Shown: positions 36,635-44,788 of the stretch, one piece after another
Layout of the letters: the number at the start of each line of letters is the position of its first letter
Position numbering within the stretch: the first letter of the stretch is position 1
From: Halobacterium noricense
GTDB lineage: Archaea > Halobacteriota > Halobacteria > Halobacteriales > Halobacteriaceae
Direction: 5' to 3'
DNA: 64,000 bases
NCBI RefSeq assembly: GCF_021233435.1
Contig: NZ_CP089468.1
Location: forward strand, 2,046,001-2,110,000
Position numbers and translations under genes: made by a program
The notes under the pieces: generated by a model
Databases searched by the model: none
Told to the model about the DNA's origin: nothing
The model's input: only the letters and a program-made list of their open reading frames with translations

Positions 36635-37573
36635 ATGAGCAAAGCGTTCAGCGCAATCGAAGAGGAACGGGAGGTCGAACGGGACGAGTTCACGCCCGGC
36701 ATCGAGCCGCAGCCGACGTGGTGTCCTGGCTGTGGTGACTTCGGCGTCTTGAAGGCGCTGAAGGGTGCGATGGCGGAGCTCGGCAAGGATCCCGAGGAAG
36801 TGCTTTTGTGCACCGGTATCGGCTGCTCTGGGAAGCTCAACAGCTACTTCGAGAGCTACGGCTTCCACACGATTCACGGTCGCTCCCTGCCCGTGGCCCG
36901 CGCCGCGAAGCTCGCCAACCACGACCTCGAGGTCGTGGCGGCGGGCGGCGACGGTGACGGCTACGGCATCGGCGGGAACCACTTCATGCACACCGCCCGG
37001 GAGAACCACGACATGACCTACATCGTGTTCAACAACGAGGTCTTCGGCCTCACGAAGGGCCAGACGTCGCCGACGTCGCCGAAGGGCCACAAGTCGAAGA
37101 CCCAGCCTCACGGGAGCGCGAAGGACCCGATTCGACCGCTCTCGATGAGCCTGTCGGCGGGCGCGTCCTACGTCGCCCGCACGGCGGCCGTCAACCCGAA
37201 CCAGGCCCAGGAAATCATCGTGGAAGCCATCGAGCACGACGGCTTCTCTCACGTCGACTTCCTGACCCAGTGCCCGACGTGGAACAAGGACGCCAAGCAG
37301 TACGTCCCCTACGTCGACGTGCAGGACAGCGACGACTACGACTTCGACATCACCGACCGCCGCGAGGCGGCCGATCTGATGCACGAGACCGAAGACGCCC
37401 TCTACGAGGGCACCGTCCTCACCGGGCGTTACTACAAGGACGAGGAGCGCAACTCCTACCAGCAGGAGAAGCAGCAGCGCGGCGACATGCCCGAGGAACC
37501 GCTCGCGGAGCGATACTTCGACGAGGACTACGACTGGGAGCGCTCGCACGACTTCATCGAGCGCCACAAGTAG
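36635..37573 (+). CDS. porB: Pyruvate (2-oxoacid):ferredoxin oxidoreductase, beta subunit
   Basis: A 312-residue thiamine-diphosphate-binding subunit. 'TWCPGCGDFGVL' gives C30 and C33 (with C64 in 'TGIGCSGK') as candidate Fe-S ligands. 'AAGGDGDGYGIGGNHF' (103-118) with 'IVFNNEVFGLTKGQ' is the TPP-Mg2+ motif (GDGD...NN). No separate ferredoxin-like delta subunit is nearby, as usual in halophiles. It forms an operon with porA. Confidence 0.93.
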   Translation: MSKAFSAIEEEREVERDEFTPGIEPQPTWCPGCGDFGVLKALKGAMAELGKDPEEVLLCTGIGCSGKLNSYFESYGFHTIHGRSLPVARAAKLANHDLEVVAAGGDGDGYGIGGNHFMHTARENHDMTYIVFNNEVFGLTKGQTSPTSPKGHKSKTQPHGSAKDPIRPLSMSLSAGASYVARTAAVNPNQAQEIIVEAIEHDGFSHVDFLTQCPTWNKDAKQYVPYVDVQDSDDYDFDITDRREAADLMHETEDALYEGTVLTGRYYKDEERNSYQQEKQQRGDMPEEPLAERYFDEDYDWERSHDFIERHK

Positions 37574-37721
37574 CGTTCCACTCCGGCCCGACTCCGATTT
37601 CTTTCGCGACCTGTCACCGAGCAGCCGACGGCTTCGGCGCGCGACCACGACGCTTCCCGCCCACAGTGGCGCGACTTTCTCATTCGGAAGATATTTTTTC
37701 ACAGGCGCCAAAACGAGGGGC

Positions 37722-38150
37722 GTGAGCACCGAATCGACGGAAGACCGAATCCTCGCCGCGCTCGAGGAGGACGCGCAGGCGTCGTACGCCGACATCGCCG
37801 CCCGCGCGGACGTCTCGAAGCCGACGGTCCGGAAGTACATCGACAAACTCGAAGACGAAGGCGTCATCGTCGGCTACTCCGCGGACGTCGACCCGAAGAA
37901 ACTCTCCGGGCAGTCCATCGCGCTCGTGGGCATCGACGTGGCCTCCGAGCGGTACGTGGAGGCGACGCGCGACCTGAAGGACCTGGAGGCGGTCCACGCG
38001 CTGTACACGTCCAGCGGCGACCACATGCTGATGGCCGAAGTCCGGGCCGCCGACGGCGACGCGCTCGGCGAAGTCATCAGCGACGGGATTCACGGCATCG
38101 ACGGCGTCACCGCCGCCCATCCCTCGTTCCTGCAGGAGCGACTCAAGTAG
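37722..38150 (+). CDS. Lrp/AsnC-family transcription regulator
   Basis: A 142-residue regulator from a GTG start. The winged HTH is at about residues 20-55 ('ASYADIAARADVSKPTVRKY') and a C-terminal ligand-binding RAM domain ends 'GVTAAHPSFLQERLK'. A TATA-like GATATTTTTT (37689-37698) lies about 25 bases upstream, indicating a leaderless mRNA. Lrp proteins sense amino acids or glutamine. Its position after porAB suggests, but does not show, that it controls central carbon or amino acid genes. Confidence 0.9.
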   Translation: MSTESTEDRILAALEEDAQASYADIAARADVSKPTVRKYIDKLEDEGVIVGYSADVDPKKLSGQSIALVGIDVASERYVEATRDLKDLEAVHALYTSSGDHMLMAEVRAADGDALGEVISDGIHGIDGVTAAHPSFLQERLK

Positions 38151-38200
38151 CCGAACGACCCCGCCGCTGGAGTTTTGCACGCGCCCCGCGAACGACGTGT

Positions 38201-38677
38201 ATGGCGACCTTCGAGCGGGAGTTGCGGGTTCACGCGCCGCTTGCCGACGTGTGGGCGTTCCACTCCACTATCGACGGCCTGCGGTCGTTGACGCCGGACT
38301 GGCTCAACCTCCGCGTCGAGGAAATCGAGCGCCCGGACGACGAACCCGAGGCCCACGTCCTCACGGCGGGCACGCGGATTCACGCGTCCGTGCAGCCGTT
38401 CGGCGTCGGGCCGCGGCAGACGTGGGTCTCGCACATCACCGCCCGCGAGGAGGGCGAGGACACCGCGTACTTCGTGGACGTGATGGAGGAGGGACCGTTC
38501 CCCGAGTGGGAGCACACGCACCTGTTCTACGCGGACGGCGACGAGACGCTGATTCGGGACCACGTCGAGTACCGCGCGCCGGTCGGCGGTATCGGCGACG
38601 AGGCGGCGCGTCTCGGGCTCGCGCCGATGTTCTGGTACCGCCACCGCCGGACGCGCGACATCCTGGACGGGCCGTAG
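38201..38677 (+). CDS. SRPBCC (START-like) family protein
   Basis: A 158-residue protein with the SRPBCC fold pattern: an N-terminal 'VHAPLADVWAFHSTIDGLRS' strand-helix typical of polyketide-cyclase/ligand-binding proteins, then 'GEDTAYFVDVMEEGPFPEWE' and 'RDHVEYRAPVGGIGDEAARL'. The pocket would bind a hydrophobic small molecule, but which one is unknown. It lies between Lrp and an FAD-only flavoprotein. Confidence 0.82.
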   Translation: MATFERELRVHAPLADVWAFHSTIDGLRSLTPDWLNLRVEEIERPDDEPEAHVLTAGTRIHASVQPFGVGPRQTWVSHITAREEGEDTAYFVDVMEEGPFPEWEHTHLFYADGDETLIRDHVEYRAPVGGIGDEAARLGLAPMFWYRHRRTRDILDGP

Positions 38678-38708
38678 CTTTAACCGGCGAGCGGGAGAAT
38701 ACTCGACT

Positions 38709-39266
38709 ATGACACACGTCATCGTCGTCGGCGGCGGTCCCGCCGGCCTGAGCGCGGCGCTGTTCACGGCGAAAAACGACCTCGAAACGACCGTCTTCGA
38801 CACCGACGAGACGTGGATGCACAAGGCCCACCTCTTCAACTACCTCGGCATCGACTCCGAGGACGGCACGGCGTTCCTCGAGGACGCCCGCGAGCAGGTC
38901 GACGAGTTCGGCGTCGACCGCCACCAAGGCGAGGAAGTCACGAGCGTCGAGCAGTCCGGCGACGGCTTCGCGGTGACGACCACGGACGGCGAGTACGAGG
39001 CCGACTACGTTATTCTCGCGACGGGCGCGAGCCGCGACCTCGCGGAGGACCTCGGTGCCGCGTTCACCGACGACGACGTCGTCGACGTGGATGTCGACAT
39101 GGAGACGTCCGTGGAGGACGCCTACGCCACGGGCGCGATGGTGCGCGTCGAGGAGTGGCAGGCCGTCATCTCCGCCGGCGACGGCGCTGCGGCCGCGCTC
39201 AACATCCTCTCGAAGGAGAAGGGCGAACACTACCACGACTTCGACACGCCCGCGGACGCCGAGTGA
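38709..39266 (+). CDS. Minimal FAD-only thioredoxin-reductase-like protein
   Basis: A 185-residue flavoprotein. 'IVVGGGPAGLSAALFTAKND' is the FAD Rossmann loop, and 'KAHLFNYLGID' and 'YVILATGASRDLAEDL' follow the TrxR pattern. Where thioredoxin reductase has its NADPH domain and CxxC, this protein goes straight to the final FAD segment ('AYATGAMVRVEEWQAVISAG'). It is the short relative of the protein at 15.1 kb. It presumably needs another electron partner. Confidence 0.82.
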   Translation: MTHVIVVGGGPAGLSAALFTAKNDLETTVFDTDETWMHKAHLFNYLGIDSEDGTAFLEDAREQVDEFGVDRHQGEEVTSVEQSGDGFAVTTTDGEYEADYVILATGASRDLAEDLGAAFTDDDVVDVDVDMETSVEDAYATGAMVRVEEWQAVISAGDGAAAALNILSKEKGEHYHDFDTPADAE

Positions 39267-39403
39267 CCTGTCGGCCACTCGTGCCCGCGCTCACTATCGT
39301 TCGCACGGACGCGGAATAACGGGGACACTTCTGTCCGCGATTGCGGCGTAACAGCGACTCCCGCGAGCGCAATTCCTTTTCCTGCGGCCGGCAACGTCCA
39401 GCC

Positions 39404-39640
39404 GTGAGTGCCGACGACCCCGTCGTGCCGCCGATGGCCGCGGTCGCGGTCGCCGTCGTCGCGCCGTTCGCGTTCCGCGAGCGCCACGAACTCTCCGGCG
39501 TCTCGGGTGCGGACTGGCTGGTCGGGAGCACGCTGCTCGCGCTCGCCGTCTTCGGGCAGGTACCCGGCGTGTTCACCGTCGCGGGCGGCGTCGTGGTGCT
39601 CGTCGGCATCGCGGTCACGACGACGGGCCGTGCGACGTGA
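39404..39640 (+). CDS. Small membrane protein
   Basis: A 78-residue protein from a likely GTG start. Segments of about 18-22 hydrophobic residues lie near residues 7-24, 38-52 and 54-72, giving two or three membrane helices. The bases before the GTG include a TATA-like TTCCTTTTCC, weak for a haloarchaeon. No family recognised. An alternative start upstream at 39341 would add a basic, non-membrane segment. Confidence 0.5.
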   Translation: MSADDPVVPPMAAVAVAVVAPFAFRERHELSGVSGADWLVGSTLLALAVFGQVPGVFTVAGGVVVLVGIAVTTTGRAT

Positions 39641-39724
39641 CCACAGCAGCCGCCCCGTTTCGGCGACCGTCGCTCAGCCACGCGGATTTATGACCCGTGC
39701 CGAACACGAATCACGTACGTAGTG

Positions 39725-40468
39725 ATGGCTGACGAGGCTACTCCACCGCTATCTGACATCGTCGACCGCGTCGACGAGCGCGCGCTCACGCTGACGCTGT
39801 ACAACGTCGACGCGCCGCGGTCCGTGCTGCAGGCCATCCAGTCGTACTTCGCGGTGCAGTCGGTGGACCTGCGGCGCGCCGCCACCGACGACGGCATCCC
39901 GCGGAACTTCGTCGTGCTCCACGACGACAGCGAGTTCGTCGCGGCGTCGTCGTTGCAGTCGCTGTACCGTGTGGTCCAGCCGGACTCCCCGCTCATCGAC
40001 GTCTCCGCCCCCGAGGAAATCGAGTACCCGGAACTGTTCCGCCACATCGACCGGTCAGTATTCACCGACTACGGCCGCGACCGGATGGTCGTCGCGTCCC
40101 GCGAAATCGAGTCGAGCGCCCACCAGCTCGGTGGGACGCTGCACGCGGGCTTCCAGCGGCTGTCGAACCTGCGGCCGCAGTACCGGCTCTACGAACGGCT
40201 CGCGGCCGCAGGCGTCGACACCCACATCTACGGCCGGCCGAACTGGGACGTGCCGACCGACGCCCACACGATTCACGCCTACGAGGACGACGAAATCACG
40301 AACACGTGGTTCGTCGTGCTCGACGCCGACAGCGACGAGGACAAGCGCGCGCTGCTCGCCGAGGAGCGCGACGACGACCAGTTCTACGGCTTCTGGACGT
40401 TCGACGCGGACATCGTCGACACGATTCTCGCCCGGCTCGACGTATTCCCGGCGACCGGGCCCGTGTAG
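39725..40468 (+). CDS. DICT-domain sensory protein
   Basis: A 247-residue protein matching the haloarchaeal DICT domain, a sensory domain found with diguanylate cyclases and two-component proteins. 'LTLTLYNVDAPRSVLQAIQS' near the N-terminus and 'VVLDADSDEDKRALLAEERD' near the C-terminus are typical. There is no output domain, so it would work with another partner. The gene starts ATG right after a GTG in frame; the ATG is chosen. Confidence 0.8.
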   Translation: MADEATPPLSDIVDRVDERALTLTLYNVDAPRSVLQAIQSYFAVQSVDLRRAATDDGIPRNFVVLHDDSEFVAASSLQSLYRVVQPDSPLIDVSAPEEIEYPELFRHIDRSVFTDYGRDRMVVASREIESSAHQLGGTLHAGFQRLSNLRPQYRLYERLAAAGVDTHIYGRPNWDVPTDAHTIHAYEDDEITNTWFVVLDADSDEDKRALLAEERDDDQFYGFWTFDADIVDTILARLDVFPATGPV

Positions 40469-40861
40469 CTACTTCCCATCGAACGCCGCCCGCCACGCCT
40501 TCGGGACCGGGTGGCTCGCTCCGGTGTCCGGGTCGATTGTGACCTGCACGGACTCGGCTTCGACGGCGACGCTGTCCTCGTGGCGAATCTCGTAGGCCAT
40601 CGTGAAACTCGACCCGCCGACGTCCGTGACGTCGATTGCGACCTCGACGGATTCGGCGTGCCGGACGGGCTCGACGAAGTCCACGTCGAGGTGCGCGACG
40701 ACCATCGAGAGGTTCTCCATCGACAGCCCCGCGTGCTCCGCGAGGTACGCGACGCGGGCTTCCTCCAGGTAGGTGACGTAGACGGCGTTGTTCACGTGCC
40801 CGAGCGTGTCGTGGTCCTGGTAGCGCACGTCGACCGTGGTCGTGAACGGGAACTCGGTCAT
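40469..40861 (-). CDS. Acyl-CoA thioesterase (4HBT hotdog fold)
   Basis: A 130-residue hotdog-fold protein. 'VRYQDHDTLGHVNNAVYVTY' (residues 12-31) contains the 4HBT-type active-site Asp and the HVNN signature, with a long helix after it ('LEEARVAYLAEHAG'). It would hydrolyse a CoA thioester, substrate unknown. Convergent with the DICT gene, with which it shares no bases (stop to stop contact). Confidence 0.88.
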   Translation of the reverse strand: MTEFPFTTTVDVRYQDHDTLGHVNNAVYVTYLEEARVAYLAEHAGLSMENLSMVVAHLDVDFVEPVRHAESVEVAIDVTDVGGSSFTMAYEIRHEDSVAVEAESVQVTIDPDTGASHPVPKAWRAAFDGK

Positions 40862-40912
40862 CGTCGGCAGTGTGCCTTCCGGCGGCTTAATGGGCGGGGT
40901 TCGGCCCCCGGG

Positions 40913-42712
40913 TCAGGCCTGCTCGCTGCCGGACTCCGTGACGCGGACGCCCTTCGCGGCGAGGTGACGCATCCGGCTGCGGGCGTCGTCCTCCTCCTCG
41001 GTCCCGCGCGTCGCGAGCACGAACAAAAGCGACTGGCCACCCGGACGCATCGTCCGGCCGGCGCGCTGGGCACCCTGCCGGCGGCTGCCGCCCAGCCCCG
41101 AGGCGACGATGGCGAGTTCGGCGTCCGGCAGGTCGATGCCCTCGTCGCCGATGCGGGAGACGACGAGCGTGTTCAACGCACCCGTGCGGAATCGGTCGAA
41201 CAGCGCCTCCCGTTCGGCGTGGCGGGTCTCCCCGCTGACGAACGGCGCGTCGATGGCCGCCGAGAGCCGTTCGCCCTGTTCGAGGTAGTCCACAAACACG
41301 AGCGCCTGCTTGTCGCCGTGCTGGCGCAGCAGGTGTTGCACCTCCTCGTCTTTCGCGGGGTTCTCGGCGGCGAGCCGGCGGCGCGTGTGCCCGCTCTCGG
41401 CGGCGTACTCGTAGCGTGCGTCGTCGTCGCGCCACGGCACGTACCGAATCTCGACGGTGGGTTCGGCGACGTAGCCCGCGTCGAACAGCGCGTCCCAATC
41501 GGTGCCGATGGGCGGCCCGACGAGCGTGTAGATGTCCTCCTCCTTGTCGTCCTCGCGAACCGGCGTCGCGGTGAGCCCGAGGCGGTGCTTGCTCTGGAGG
41601 TCCGCCGACCGGCGCGCGACCTCCGCGGGGATGTGGTGGACTTCGTCGTAGACGACGAGCCCCCACTCCCGGTCGTCGAAGACGTGGCGGTGGCGGTCCA
41701 TCCCCGCGGTCTGGTAGGTAGCGATGGTGACGGGGCGCACGTGCTTCGTGCCGCCGTGGTACTCCCCGATCTGGTCGCGTTCGAGGTTCGTGTGCGCGAG
41801 CAACTCCTCGCGCCACTGCGCCGCGAGTTCGCGACTCGGCACCAGAATCAGCGTCTCGCCGCCGACGGCTTCGAGCACGCCCATCGCGGCGACGGTCTTC
41901 CCGGAGCCCGGCGGCCCGACGAGCACGCCCGAACTCGCGTCGACGAAGCGCTCCACCCAGTCCTGCTGGTAGTCCCGGAGGCCGAGGTCGAGGTCGACAT
42001 CCAGGGATTCGCCGGTCTCGAGGTCGCGCTCGTCCTGGACGGGGTAGCCGGCCTCGTAGAGCGTGCGCTTCAGTTCCGCGACCTTGTTCTCGGCGACCCA
42101 CGCCTCCGTGTCCGAGATGGGCGCGCGAATCACGTCGTCGGCGAGGTGCTGGTCGGCGACGTTCCCGAGCAGGCTCTCGGTCTTCGCTTCGAGGACGACG
42201 TAGCCGTCCTCGTGCGTGACGAGCCGGAAGCGCGTCGCGCGCGTCCACTGCTCTTCGACCCAGTCCTTCAGCCCGGGGCAGTCCCGCGGGAGCACGCGGT
42301 CCATCGCCGCCAGCAAGTCGTCCAGGCTCTCGAACGGTGCCGCCCACACGTCCTCCTCGCGCACCACGTACCGGTAGCTGCCCGTGCGAGTGGTGTCCGC
42401 GAGGTGCGCGAACCTCGACAACTGGGCGCGCGTGAACTGCGCGGGCTGGTCGACGACGATTTCCCGGCGGTCCGGGAACGGCACGACCCGCTCGCGGTCC
42501 GTCAGTTCCAGCCAGTCCCGCGGATACCACACGACCGGGTCGTTCTCCACGTCCGCGCGCTCCACGTCACCCGATTCAGCGAGTTCGGCGAGGGCGTCGG
42601 CAGCCGCCGCCTGCGTGCAGTCGAGCTCCCGGGCGACCTGCGCGGCGGTCGCGACGGGCCGACCCACGGCTTCGAGGGCGTCGTGGAACGCCTCCTTGGA
42701 GATGTCAGTCAC
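40913..42712 (-). CDS. XPB/Rad25-type DNA repair helicase
   Basis: A 599-residue superfamily 2 helicase of the archaeal XPB type. Walker A 'VGPPGSGKTVAA' (K272), the DEVH box at D356 ('YDEVHH'), motif III 'GLTATPVREDD' and motif VI 'QRAGRTMR' are clear. An N-terminal HTH-like region ('TAAQVARELDCTQAAAADAL') and an XPB damage-recognition-like domain precede the motor. A GTG at 42712 is the chosen start, since upstream residues are basic and have no family match. Some annotators would call the upstream ATG at 42796. Confidence 0.92.
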   Translation of the reverse strand: MTDISKEAFHDALEAVGRPVATAAQVARELDCTQAAAADALAELAESGDVERADVENDPVVWYPRDWLELTDRERVVPFPDRREIVVDQPAQFTRAQLSRFAHLADTTRTGSYRYVVREEDVWAAPFESLDDLLAAMDRVLPRDCPGLKDWVEEQWTRATRFRLVTHEDGYVVLEAKTESLLGNVADQHLADDVIRAPISDTEAWVAENKVAELKRTLYEAGYPVQDERDLETGESLDVDLDLGLRDYQQDWVERFVDASSGVLVGPPGSGKTVAAMGVLEAVGGETLILVPSRELAAQWREELLAHTNLERDQIGEYHGGTKHVRPVTIATYQTAGMDRHRHVFDDREWGLVVYDEVHHIPAEVARRSADLQSKHRLGLTATPVREDDKEEDIYTLVGPPIGTDWDALFDAGYVAEPTVEIRYVPWRDDDARYEYAAESGHTRRRLAAENPAKDEEVQHLLRQHGDKQALVFVDYLEQGERLSAAIDAPFVSGETRHAEREALFDRFRTGALNTLVVSRIGDEGIDLPDAELAIVASGLGGSRRQGAQRAGRTMRPGGQSLLFVLATRGTEEEDDARSRMRHLAAKGVRVTESGSEQA

Positions 42713-42830
42713 TACCCGTGGTAGGGCGCGCGCGGAAAAACGGGTTTCGGGTCTAGGTGTCGGAGTACGTCGGGCATTCGTTGTCTCCTCATACACCTGA
42801 AATCCCCCGACCGGCTACGCTCGCGCGGCT

Positions 42831-43041
42831 CGCTCTTTCGAGAGCGGGCGAACGCGAAGCGTTCGCAGCCCTCGCGAATTGCGACGAGAGACGCGACGCG
42901 TCTCTCGGACCACGCTCCTCGGCCTTCGGCCTGCGGTGCTTGTTCCGGGCGAGCAAGCTCGCCCGGCGTTCACGGAGCGCGTCGCGCTCCGTTCACTAGC
43001 GGGACCTCCGGTCCCGCCCAGTTCGCCTCACTGCGTTCGGC
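42831..43041. repeat. Array of perfect hairpins in the 416-base gap before XPB
   Basis: The gap 42713-43129 contains no gene I can support. Seven adjacent inverted repeats fill its middle: 42831-42846 (6-bp arms, loop TTCG), 42848-42866 (8 bp, GAA), 42885-42907 (10 bp, GAC), 42921-42931 (4 bp, TTC), 42945-42966 (10 bp, AA), 42973-42991 (8 bp, GTC), 42999-43017 (8 bp, TCC). An 11-nt-loop unit of the other family follows at 43025-43041. Arm sequences differ between hairpins, so this is not one duplicated unit. The flanking genes both read on the minus strand. Confidence 0.75.
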
Positions 43042-43129
43042 TCACCGTCGCGCGCGCCGACCGCGCCGGGGCTTTCGAGGAGAACGAATCGAAGAGATCC
43101 GTGTATGCCGAGCGACTCCGAACGTCGCG

Positions 43130-44113
43130 CTACTCCGAATCCCGCTCGAACGCACCGGCGACGAGCAGCGGGAAGACGAGCGTGGCTTCGGCTTCGATTT
43201 GGGTGTAGTTGGTCTCCGTTTCGTCCTTGATCTTCCCCCAGGAGACGGCTTCTTCCGGTGGTGCGCCCGACAGCGAGCCGTCGCCCTCCATGCCGGTGGA
43301 GATGTAGACGGCGTATTCGGCACCGCCGCGGAAGAGGTTCGTCATGATGGCGTGGTGTTTCGGGACGCCGTCGCCGACCGCGATGAGGCCCGTGGTGTCC
43401 GCGAGCAGGCCTTCCTCGATGAGGGAGTCGTAGTCGTCGACGATTTCGATGCCGACGTCGGAGTCGTAGCCCTGCCGGTAGTAGTAGAGGAAGTTCCCGA
43501 TTTCGGCGTCGGTGAGCGCGGGGCAGAACACGGGGACGTCCTGGTCGGCGGCGTTCTTCAGCACGGAATCCTCGTCGTCGAGGGTCTCGCCGAGTTCCTT
43601 CGCGAACGCCGTGGGCGTGCGCACCTTCTCCTCGGCGAAGAAGTCCTCGAAGAAGTCGTAGAGGTACTCTTCGAGCCAGACGTAGCGGTCCGAGGGCACG
43701 AAGATGTTGCCGAGGCGGTTGATGCCCTCATCGCGGAGCGCGGCCTCGTCGGCGTCCCACTCGCCCATCTTGAACGGCTTCGCGGTCTTGATGACGTCCT
43801 CGGTCAGGGAACCCGAGGTGGTGATGATGACGTCGACGTGGCCCTCGCGGACGAGGTGTGCGACGACCTCGCGCAGCCCCGAGGAGATGATGTTCGACGT
43901 GAACGTCAGGTAGACGGTGGCGTCGTCCTCGCGCATGTCCCGAACGATATCGACGCCCTCCGCGAGGTGCGTCGCTTGGAAGCCCGTGGTCGCGTATGCG
44001 TCCAGCATCTCGAAGAAGTCGAAGTCGCCGCGGAAGTCGTACCCGCGGACGTCCTCGGTGTCCAGCTTGCCGTCCGAGCCCGGGAGGACGTTGTCGCGTG
44101 TCTCGTCGGTCAT
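43130..44113 (-). CDS. dys: Deoxyhypusine synthase
   Basis: A 327-residue enzyme that transfers the aminobutyl group of spermidine to a lysine of translation factor aIF5A. The active-site lysine is K294 in 'VSWGKIKD', with 'TSNIISSGLREVVAHL' and 'DVIITTSGSLTEDVIK' forming the NAD site. Haloarchaeal spermidine is scarce, and some have proposed agmatine as substrate (from memory). The array of hairpins lies directly downstream of its stop. Confidence 0.95.
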   Translation of the reverse strand: MTDETRDNVLPGSDGKLDTEDVRGYDFRGDFDFFEMLDAYATTGFQATHLAEGVDIVRDMREDDATVYLTFTSNIISSGLREVVAHLVREGHVDVIITTSGSLTEDVIKTAKPFKMGEWDADEAALRDEGINRLGNIFVPSDRYVWLEEYLYDFFEDFFAEEKVRTPTAFAKELGETLDDEDSVLKNAADQDVPVFCPALTDAEIGNFLYYYRQGYDSDVGIEIVDDYDSLIEEGLLADTTGLIAVGDGVPKHHAIMTNLFRGGAEYAVYISTGMEGDGSLSGAPPEEAVSWGKIKDETETNYTQIEAEATLVFPLLVAGAFERDSE

Positions 44114-44193
44114 GCCACCGGATAGTGGCCGCGCGAATTTGAACGTCCCGACATGCGACGAACTCTACGGACGTGGTGGGCCTCGTAACCAAA

Positions 44194-44445
44194 CTACGCG
44201 TTGCGGTCGACCCACTCACAGAACGCGTCGAAATCACGTGCGCCCGCGCTCTCCGCGATGCCGCGGAGCGTCCCCGTGCGGAGTTCGTCGTGCAGCGGGA
44301 CGGTCACCTGTCGCTGGTCGTCGTCGTTCGTCGGATGCTCGTAGTACAGTTGCACGTGGTCGCCGGTCGTTCGACGCCATTCGAAGCCGCCGTGGTTGAC
44401 GAGGACGCGCACGACCTCGCCACCGGAGAACGTTCGCCGCCCCAT
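44194..44445 (-). CDS. hicA: HicA-type mRNA interferase toxin
   Basis: An 83-residue protein with the double-stranded-RNA-binding-like HicA fold: N-terminal 'SGGEVVRVLVNHGGFEWRRT', the catalytic H30 in 'TTGDHVQLYY', then 'VTVPLHDELRTGTLRGI'. HicA cleaves mRNA when free. The ATG at 44445 gives the canonical N-terminus; a longer upstream frame is basic and out of family. It starts one base after its antitoxin's stop. Confidence 0.88.
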   Translation of the reverse strand: MGRRTFSGGEVVRVLVNHGGFEWRRTTGDHVQLYYEHPTNDDDQRQVTVPLHDELRTGTLRGIAESAGARDFDAFCEWVDRNA

Positions 44446-44446
44446 C

Positions 44447-44716
44447 TCAGTCAAGCACGTCCGGCGGTTCGTCGTTGCCGGTCTCGTTGTCAGCGGGGTC
44501 GACGCCGAGTTCTCGGAGTTCCTCGGAAGTCGGCTCCCGACCGACGTCGTCCTCGTGGAGCGAAACGGCGTCGTCGAGGTTCGCCAGCGCGTCCTCCCGA
44601 GTCTCGCCCTGCGTCGTAACGCCGGTTTCGACGTCCTCGGCGACCCACCAGCCGTCCTCACGCCAGAGGCGAATTTCGTCCTCGTGGGCCTCGCCGTTCC
44701 GCGTGGAACTCGCCAT
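44447..44716 (-). CDS. hicB: HicB-type antitoxin
   Basis: An 89-residue protein with the partial RNase H-like HicB fold: 'EIRLWREDGWWVAEDVETGV' followed by 'TTQGETREDALANLDDAVSL'. It is expected to bind and neutralise HicA. There is no added DNA-binding HTH or ribbon-helix-helix, which is common for this short class. The ATG at 44716 follows an in-frame GTG. The antitoxin comes first in the operon, and a palindrome at 44725-44740 may be its operator. Confidence 0.85.
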   Translation of the reverse strand: MASSTRNGEAHEDEIRLWREDGWWVAEDVETGVTTQGETREDALANLDDAVSLHEDDVGREPTSEELRELGVDPADNETGNDEPPDVLD

Positions 44717-44724
44717 CACGACAA

Positions 44725-44740
44725 GGTTGGCCGACCAACC
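44725..44740. promoter_or_regulatory. Palindromic operator candidate of hicBA
   Basis: GGTTGG-CCGA-CCAACC is a perfect 6-bp inverted repeat between the minus-strand TATA-like CCTTATAC (44741-44748) and the hicB ATG at 44716. Its placement over the expected transcription start fits autorepression. Confidence 0.5.
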
Positions 44741-44788
44741 GTATAAGGATTCGGCGGGGAGACAGTGCGCTACGCAGTTCCACCGTAG

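Noticed and set aside
42713-42796. XPB start at the upstream ATG (42796)
   Set aside because: The added 28 residues are basic and proline/threonine-rich, while the GTG at 42712 gives the expected start 'TDISKEAFHDALEAVG'.
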